A stretch of 7,952 nucleotides of DNA, taken from positions 1 to 7,952 of the forward strand of contig JAOPYU010000143.1 of the NCBI GenBank assembly GCA_025964455.1, read 5' to 3'. The stretch comes from Thermoleophilia bacterium (GTDB lineage Bacteria > Actinomycetota > Thermoleophilia > Gaiellales > SKUG01). The position numbers and the translations under genes were made by a program. Numbering within the stretch: position 1 is the stretch's first letter; each line of letters begins with the position of its first letter. The notes under the pieces are model-generated. The model was given only the letters and a program-made list of their open reading frames with translations, had not been told where the DNA came from and made no database searches. Positions 4,217 to 7,952 of this stretch are shown in pieces.

Positions 4217-5895
4217 TGACCCGCGGCGAAGGAACCGAGGTCGCCCCCTCACCGCTCGCGACGAGCTCCCCGCTCGTGCACGGGCGCGCGGCTCGTGCCG
4301 CTGCGGAGGCGGCGGCTGGCGGGAGTGCTGCGGGTGCTGCGACGGTGCCGCCGGGGCACCGGAGGGCCGGCGTGCTGCTGCACGTGACGAGCGTACCGGG
4401 GCCGGACGGCATCGGCGACCTGGGTGCACCGGCGAGGTCGTTCGTGTCGTGGCTCGAGCGGGCGGGCCAGCGGGTCTGGCAGACGCTGCCGCTGCATCCG
4501 CCCGCGAGCTCGGCGATGGATCCCTACGACGCGGGCAGCGCATTTGCCGGCAATCCGCTGCTGGTGAGCCTGGACGACCTCGCGACCGACGGGCTGCTCC
4601 CTGACACGCTCGAGGCGATGCGCAGTTCGGTGGGCGCTGCCGCAGGGGCTGCGTCGGAGGATCCGTTGGCGCGTGTGGCGCGGTGGAAGCTGCCCCTGGT
4701 CCGCCAGGCCGCTCGTCAGCTGCTGTCACTGCCGGGGGACCACGCGCTCATGCGCGAGTACCTGGCGTTCTGCGAGCGCGAGGCATGGTGGCTCGCCGAC
4801 CACGTGGCCTTCACCGCGATGTGCGAGCAGTACCCGGGCGTGCCGCGACAGGAGTGGCCGGTCGAGGAGCGCGTGCGGCGCCTCGGTGCGCACCGGGCGC
4901 GATCGCTGGACATCGGTGCGACGCACCAGCACCCCGAGGCCGCGGTGCAGTTCATGTTCGATCGCCAGCTGCAGGCGCTGCATGCGCACGCGGCCCGTCA
5001 CGACGTGTGGCTCATGACGGACGCCCCGATCTACCCGGCGGACGACAGCGCGGACGTGTGGGCGCACTCGGAGCTGTTCATCCTCGACGGCGAGCACCGG
5101 GCGAGCGTGCGCACGGGCACCCCGCCCGACGCCCGGCGCCCGGCAGGCGAGATCTGGACGATGCCCGCCTACGACTGGGCGGCCAACGCGGCATCGGGAT
5201 ATGACTGGTGGCTGCGGCGACTGCGCCACGAGCTGCGCAGCGCGGACGTCGTGCGGATCGACCAGTTCCGCACGTTCGCCGACTGGTGGAGCGTGCCACC
5301 GCGTGCGGCCTTCGCCGAGCAGGGCCGCTGGGAACCGGGACCGGGCGTGCCGTTCGTCGATGCGATGCGCGCGGCGATCGGCGATCGGATCGTCGTGGTC
5401 GACGACCGCGGTCCGTCCACGCCGGCGCTGCAGGGACTGCTGTCGGCGAGCGACCTGCCGCGCTCACGGGTGCTGCTCGATGGGCTCGACGAAGGCGGGG
5501 CGAGCGACCAGCTGCCGACGTCGTGGTCGGGCACCGAGGTCGCGTACACGAGCACAGCCACGACTGACACGGTTCGCGGCTGGGCTGACGCGGCCGCCCG
5601 GGCTGCGGCGCAGGACGAGGACGGCAGGCTCGCGTTCGCACTTCGCTTCACGGGCGCATCCGAGCCCGCGGAGCTGCCGCGCGCCGCGATCGAGACGGTC
5701 CTTCGCTCGAGCGCGCGCCTGGCGATCATCCCCATGCAGGACTGGCTCGGCCTGGGCAGCGACGCTCGCATGCACGCCCCTGGTTCGGGGCGGCCGAGCT
5801 GGCGCTGGGTGGCGCCGGCCGGCGCATTCACGGAATCACTCGCGGCCGAGCTCGCGGCGACGAGCACGCGTGTCGCGCGCCACGGGGGTGGCTGA
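4216..5895 (+). CDS. malQ: GH77 4-alpha-glucanotransferase (MalQ) homologue with altered catalytic residues
   Basis: The fold is that of amylomaltase, which moves maltodextrin segments between glucans. An Ala-rich extension covers residues 1-48. Family landmarks follow: GVLLHVTSVPGPDGIGDLG (52-70), WQTLPLHP (88-95), PYDAGSAFAGNPLL (103-116), DAPIYPADDSADVW (269-282) and, near the end, MQDWLGLGSDARM (507-519). The nucleophile is kept in RIDQF (Asp349; usually RIDHF). The acid/base motif, normally AEDLG, is VDDRG (395-399), so Glu is Asp396. The motif normally THDNDT is TATTDT (447-452), replacing the His and the transition-state Asp by Ala448 and Thr449. The donor-loop motif GQLWG is GEIWT (311-315). 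Spacing from nucleophile to acid/base position (47 residues) matches Thermus amylomaltase. The frame is intact, so this is not a simple pseudogene; I infer a weak or inactive enzyme, perhaps a glucan-binding partner of the upstream amylase. It contains one lysine. It starts by coupling (TGATG) with no Shine-Dalgarno. Confidence 0.85.
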   Translation: MTRGEGTEVAPSPLATSSPLVHGRAARAAAEAAAGGSAAGAATVPPGHRRAGVLLHVTSVPGPDGIGDLGAPARSFVSWLERAGQRVWQTLPLHPPASSAMDPYDAGSAFAGNPLLVSLDDLATDGLLPDTLEAMRSSVGAAAGAASEDPLARVARWKLPLVRQAARQLLSLPGDHALMREYLAFCEREAWWLADHVAFTAMCEQYPGVPRQEWPVEERVRRLGAHRARSLDIGATHQHPEAAVQFMFDRQLQALHAHAARHDVWLMTDAPIYPADDSADVWAHSELFILDGEHRASVRTGTPPDARRPAGEIWTMPAYDWAANAASGYDWWLRRLRHELRSADVVRIDQFRTFADWWSVPPRAAFAEQGRWEPGPGVPFVDAMRAAIGDRIVVVDDRGPSTPALQGLLSASDLPRSRVLLDGLDEGGASDQLPTSWSGTEVAYTSTATTDTVRGWADAAARAAAQDEDGRLAFALRFTGASEPAELPRAAIETVLRSSARLAIIPMQDWLGLGSDARMHAPGSGRPSWRWVAPAGAFTESLAAELAATSTRVARHGGG

Positions 5896-6271
5896 CATCG
5901 AGACGTTCGCCGACATCGCGCCCTGGGTGGCGATCGCCGCCGCCGTGGTCGCCTGCGCGGTCGTGGGGTGGCTCGCGCACGGGGCGTGGGCCGCGTGGAA
6001 GCGCGTGGAGCTGACATCGAGCGTGGCGAACGACCTGCTCGCGACGCACGGCGAGCGACTGGACGCGTCCGCGGCGCGCGCGAGCGAGCAGGTCGGCGTG
6101 CTCGCCGACGGCGGCGAGGTGCTTGCCGAGGAGCTCGCCGAGCTGCGGCGCGACGTGGGACACCTGCGCTGGATGCTGCGCCAGATCCCCGAGACCCGCG
6201 AACGGCTGCAGCGACACCTGATCGACCTGGTGCTGCCGACGCGGGACCGCAAGGCGCGCGACGATGGCTGA
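5888..6271 (+). CDS. Small one-TM coiled-coil membrane protein, function unknown
   Basis: A 127-residue protein starting at GTG 5888, inside the last codons of the GH77 gene (8-nt overlap), and ending 8 nt inside ppx. An acidic N-terminus (ADIETFADI) precedes one hydrophobic helix at about 12-30 (WVAIAAAVVACAVVGWLAHG). A soluble tail rich in Glu, Arg, Leu and Ala (about 45-115) has heptad-like spacing (LAEELAELRRDVGHLRWML) typical of a coiled coil. It ends in a basic patch (RDRKARDD). It resembles FtsB-like or DUF948-like small membrane proteins in layout only; no family motif is recognisable. FtsB genes do occur near ppx in other actinobacteria, but this protein lacks an FtsB-type C-terminus. 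The double overlap says it is translated as part of the operon. It may anchor or oligomerise a partner at the membrane. Confidence 0.75.
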   Translation: MADIETFADIAPWVAIAAAVVACAVVGWLAHGAWAAWKRVELTSSVANDLLATHGERLDASAARASEQVGVLADGGEVLAEELAELRRDVGHLRWMLRQIPETRERLQRHLIDLVLPTRDRKARDDG

Positions 6272-7292
6272 GACCGAGCGGCAGCAGGTGCGGGTCGCCG
6301 CGGTGGACATGGGCTCCAACACCACGCGGTGCATCGTCGCCGACGTCACGCGTGGGGCCGATGGCGGCCTGACTCACCGGGCGCTCGCCACACGCTCGAC
6401 GATCACGCGGCTCGCCGAGGGCGTGGATGCACGAGGGATCCTGCTGCCGCTGCCGATCACGCGTGTTCGCAACGCGCTCATCGAGTACCGAGCGCTCGCT
6501 CGCGAGCTCGGGGCGGTGTTCGTGCTGGCGACGGCGACGAGCGCGGTGCGCGATGCCGACAACGGCGAGGCGTTCCTGGGCGAGGTCGAGCACGGCTTCG
6601 GATTCCGCGCGACGCTGCTCACGGGCAGCGAGGAAGCCGAAGCGACGTGGGCAGGTGTCACGAGTGATGCGTCGCTGGCGGCGCGGGCGCGCGAGGGCCG
6701 CGGCATGCTCGTGGACATCGGTGGCGGCAGCACGGAGGTGCTCCTCTCCGAGGGGGGCACGGTGGTCGACCGACACTCGTTCCAGCTCGGGAGCGTGCGT
6801 CTCACCGAGCGGTTCCTCGGCACGGCCGAGCACCAGGGCCCCATCGATGTTGCCGCGATGACCGCCGCGCGGGCGCAGGTCCGCGCCGAGCTGGCGGCGC
6901 GATTCCCCGAGCCCGCCACCGTCGACCTGCCGCTGGCCGTGGCAGGCACGGCGACGACGGTGAGCGCGATCCTGCTCGACCGACCGACCTACGAGTCGGA
7001 GCTCGTGCACGGATTCCGGTTCACCGCCACGCAGCTCGATGAGGTCGTGGGGCGATTGGCAGCGCTCGACCTGGATGTCCGGCGCGAGGTGAACGGCCTC
7101 GAGCCGCAGCGCGCCGCAGTGATCGTCGGGGGCCTGCTCGTGCTGCAGGAAGTGCTCACGCACTTCGGGCTGGAGTCGATCGAGACCTCCGAGCGCGACA
7201 TCCTCGACGGGATCGCGCTCATGGCCGGGCGCATCGCGCTCGACGAGGGCATCACGGAGCTCCCCGAGCCGTTCGGCCGCACCGTCTGCTGA
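6264..7292 (+). CDS. ppx: Exopolyphosphatase / guanosine pentaphosphate phosphohydrolase (Ppx/GppA family)
   Basis: Cytoplasmic ASKHA-fold phosphatase that removes terminal phosphates from polyphosphate and/or converts pppGpp to ppGpp. Its 342 residues show all family motifs: VDMGSNTTR (14-22, phosphate loop), TATSAVRDADNGEAFL (90-105), GSEEAEATWAGV (121-132, catalytic Glu region), VDIGGGSTEVLL (150-161), FQLGSVRLTERFL (173-185), VAGTATTVSAI (226-236) and GLEPQRAAVIVGG (278-290). The length fits the short actinobacterial form with only the two Ppx domains and no C-terminal HD domain. ATG 6264 overlaps the preceding stop by 8 nt and has only a weak AAGG upstream, so translation is probably coupled. 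It contains no lysine at all, in contrast to the first gene of the operon. Polyphosphate versus pppGpp preference cannot be decided from the sequence. Confidence 0.92.
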   Translation: MAETERQQVRVAAVDMGSNTTRCIVADVTRGADGGLTHRALATRSTITRLAEGVDARGILLPLPITRVRNALIEYRALARELGAVFVLATATSAVRDADNGEAFLGEVEHGFGFRATLLTGSEEAEATWAGVTSDASLAARAREGRGMLVDIGGGSTEVLLSEGGTVVDRHSFQLGSVRLTERFLGTAEHQGPIDVAAMTAARAQVRAELAARFPEPATVDLPLAVAGTATTVSAILLDRPTYESELVHGFRFTATQLDEVVGRLAALDLDVRREVNGLEPQRAAVIVGGLLVLQEVLTHFGLESIETSERDILDGIALMAGRIALDEGITELPEPFGRTVC

Positions 7293-7335
7293 GCGAGCGT
7301 CGGCGGGTGCTCACCATTTGTTGTGCCTGGCGACA

Positions 7336-7382
7336 GAAATCGCGCGCGCGGCGGTGATTCGTCGTGAGGTGCTCGCGATTTC
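7336..7382. repeat. 9-bp inverted repeat downstream of ppx
   Basis: GAAATCGCG (7336-7344) and CGCGATTTC (7374-7382) are perfectly complementary around a 29-nt loop, starting 44 nt after the ppx stop. There is no T tract. It may be a 3'-UTR structure of the operon transcript. Confidence 0.35.
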
Positions 7383-7514
7383 GTGCGCCGGCGCCAAGCA
7401 TCGTGCGCGCGGCACGGGGCGATGGGACGGGTGTGGGTGCGCGGGGCGGGACGGTGATCCGGGACGTGCACATTGGGGGTTGCGCGATCCGGGGAGGCGT
7501 GGTTCTCTAGGGGT

Positions 7515-7536
7515 GTGGCACCGGAGACGGTGTCAC
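7515..7536 (+). other. Hairpin with GAGA tetraloop in the post-ppx gap
   Basis: GTGGCACCG (7515-7523) pairs with CGGTGTCAC (7528-7536), nine pairs including one G-U, closed by GAGA, a GNRA tetraloop, which favours RNA structure on the plus strand. GGACAC (7538-7543) and GTGTCC (7581-7586) could form a neighbouring stem. No known riboswitch or RNA gene could be recognised in 7293-7649; it is otherwise a non-coding stretch with a G-rich plus strand between about 7416 and 7515. Confidence 0.3.
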
Positions 7537-7649
7537 GGGACACACAACGGGGACGATCCATCTGGCGAGGACGACTTCCGGTGTCCAATTCGGGTTTCGC
7601 GGTTCGGCGACTGCGCTTCCCGTTATGCAACACCCTTCCAAAGCAACTC

Positions 7650-7683
7650 GTCCAGGGGTCCGATCGGCGTCGGACCCCTGGAC
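7650..7683 (+). repeat. 14-bp perfect hairpin (first of a tandem pair)
   Basis: GTCCAGGGGTCCGA (7650-7663) and TCGGACCCCTGGAC (7670-7683) are perfectly complementary around a 6-nt loop, TCGGCG. No T tract follows. It stands 5 nt before the terminator hairpin. Confidence 0.6.
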
Positions 7684-7688
7684 ATCTT

Positions 7689-7733
7689 CCGGGGCCGGTT
7701 CGCACATGCGAACCGGCCCCGGTCTTCTTCTTC
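7689..7733 (+). terminator. Rho-independent terminator, plus strand
   Basis: CCGGGGCCGGTTCGCA (7689-7704) and TGCGAACCGGCCCCGG (7707-7722) are perfectly complementary, making a 15-bp stem with an ACAT loop. It is followed at once by TCTTCTTCTTC (7723-7733). The T-rich side shows that it stops plus-strand transcription, either of the ppx operon 400 bp upstream or of a small RNA within 7500-7722. It lies 22 nt beyond the convergent gene's stop, so it may also shield that gene from read-through. Confidence 0.7.
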
Positions 7734-7754
7734 ACGACTGGTGTCGGGCGACCG

Positions 7755-7952
7755 CTAGAACAGGCCGGCCGCGCCCTGGGGAGCATCGCTGGGGCTGGAC
7801 CCCGGCTCGGTGAGCGAGTCGAAGCCGCGGGCAGCGCCCGCTGCGGCCTCGTCACCGAGCAGGCGATCGAGCGATTCGCGCGAGCGGCGTTCCTTCTCCG
7901 TCTCGCCGAGGCGCGACGAGAAGAAGTCGGCGGCGGCGAGCGCCTTGGCCTC
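7755..7952 (-). CDS. C-terminal end of an unidentified protein (N-terminus beyond window)
   Basis: The last 65 codons of a minus-strand gene ending at TAG 7757-7755. The first part looks helical and charged (ADFFSSRLGETEKERRSRES, then LDRLLGDEA). It passes into a flexible tail rich in Gly, Ser, Pro and Ala that ends QGAAGLF. I recognise no domain. Codon choice is GC-rich at third positions, as in true genes here, and the convergent plus-strand terminator just beyond the stop supports a gene end. Confidence 0.6.
   Translation of the reverse strand, partial: EAKALAAADFFSSRLGETEKERRSRESLDRLLGDEAAAGAARGFDSLTEPGSSPSDAPQGAAGLF

Noticed and set aside
2645..4729. 694-codon open frame on the minus strand across the amylase and GH77 genes
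   Set aside because: Its translation is Arg/Pro/Val/His-rich without domain patterns, and it lies antisense to two clearly recognised enzymes; it is a GC-rich shadow frame.
5169..7163. 664-codon open frame on the minus strand across the ppx region
   Set aside because: Low-complexity Arg/Ala/Ser translation opposite well-supported GH77-like, membrane-protein and ppx genes; a shadow frame.
1690..7500. Shared G-rich words (such as GTGTGGGTGC) in the two large gaps, as a repeat family
   Set aside because: Only short G-rich matches are shared; no longer alignable repeat unit is visible.
7505..7590. Known riboswitch or SRP/tmRNA-like RNA
   Set aside because: CTAGGG and a GNRA hairpin recall parts of guanidine-type riboswitches, but the remaining conserved elements are absent and no plus-strand gene follows. 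SRP and tmRNA core sequences are also missing.
7318..7758. 146-codon plus-strand open frame after ppx
   Set aside because: It has no ATG or ribosome binding site and a random-looking Arg/Gly/Ser composition. It runs through both perfect hairpins and the terminator.

Overview
The window is GC-rich DNA with dense Ala/Arg/Val/Asp-rich genes, short overlapping gene junctions and some GTG starts. This suggests a high-GC actinobacterium (Actinomycetota). A 6C-like RNA, a motif described from actinobacteria, supports that. The class cannot be fixed from the sequence; a deep lineage such as Thermoleophilia is possible but only a guess. There is no insertion sequence, CRISPR array, tRNA or rRNA that I can support.

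Left part, minus strand (1-2178). A partial MoeB/ThiF-type adenylyltransferase with an N-terminal rhodanese domain runs off the left edge. Upstream of it is a complete PlsC-type acyltransferase, and a perfect hairpin separates the two. Upstream of plsC are a terminator-like hairpin, then two hairpins whose 17-nt loops each carry a run of six C on the minus strand (a 6C-like small RNA). Next comes a 43-codon ORF with a strong ribosome binding site and a good sigma70-type promoter. None of these small elements belongs to a long ORF.

Central part, plus strand (2415-7292). Four genes overlap head to tail: a GH13 alpha-amylase/neopullulanase-like enzyme, a GH77 (amylomaltase, MalQ) homologue, a 127-residue one-TM coiled-coil protein, and a Ppx/GppA exopolyphosphatase. 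The junctions overlap by 1, 8 and 8 nt, so the genes are almost certainly co-transcribed and translationally coupled. The GH13 enzyme keeps its full catalytic triad. The GH77 homologue keeps the nucleophile Asp, but the acid/base Glu has become Asp and the transition-state Asp has become Thr, so it looks like a degenerate or repurposed enzyme. The grouping hints at a link between alpha-glucan turnover and polyphosphate or (p)ppGpp metabolism.

Right part (7293-7952). A 460-base gap holds several inverted repeats. It ends in two long perfect hairpins, the second followed by a T-rich tract (a plus-strand terminator). The last 198 bases are the C-terminal end of an unidentified minus-strand gene.

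Most unusual items: the catalytically degraded GH77 protein inside an intact-looking operon, the 6C-like RNA, the well-equipped 43-codon minus-strand ORF, and the tandem hairpins at 7650-7722.
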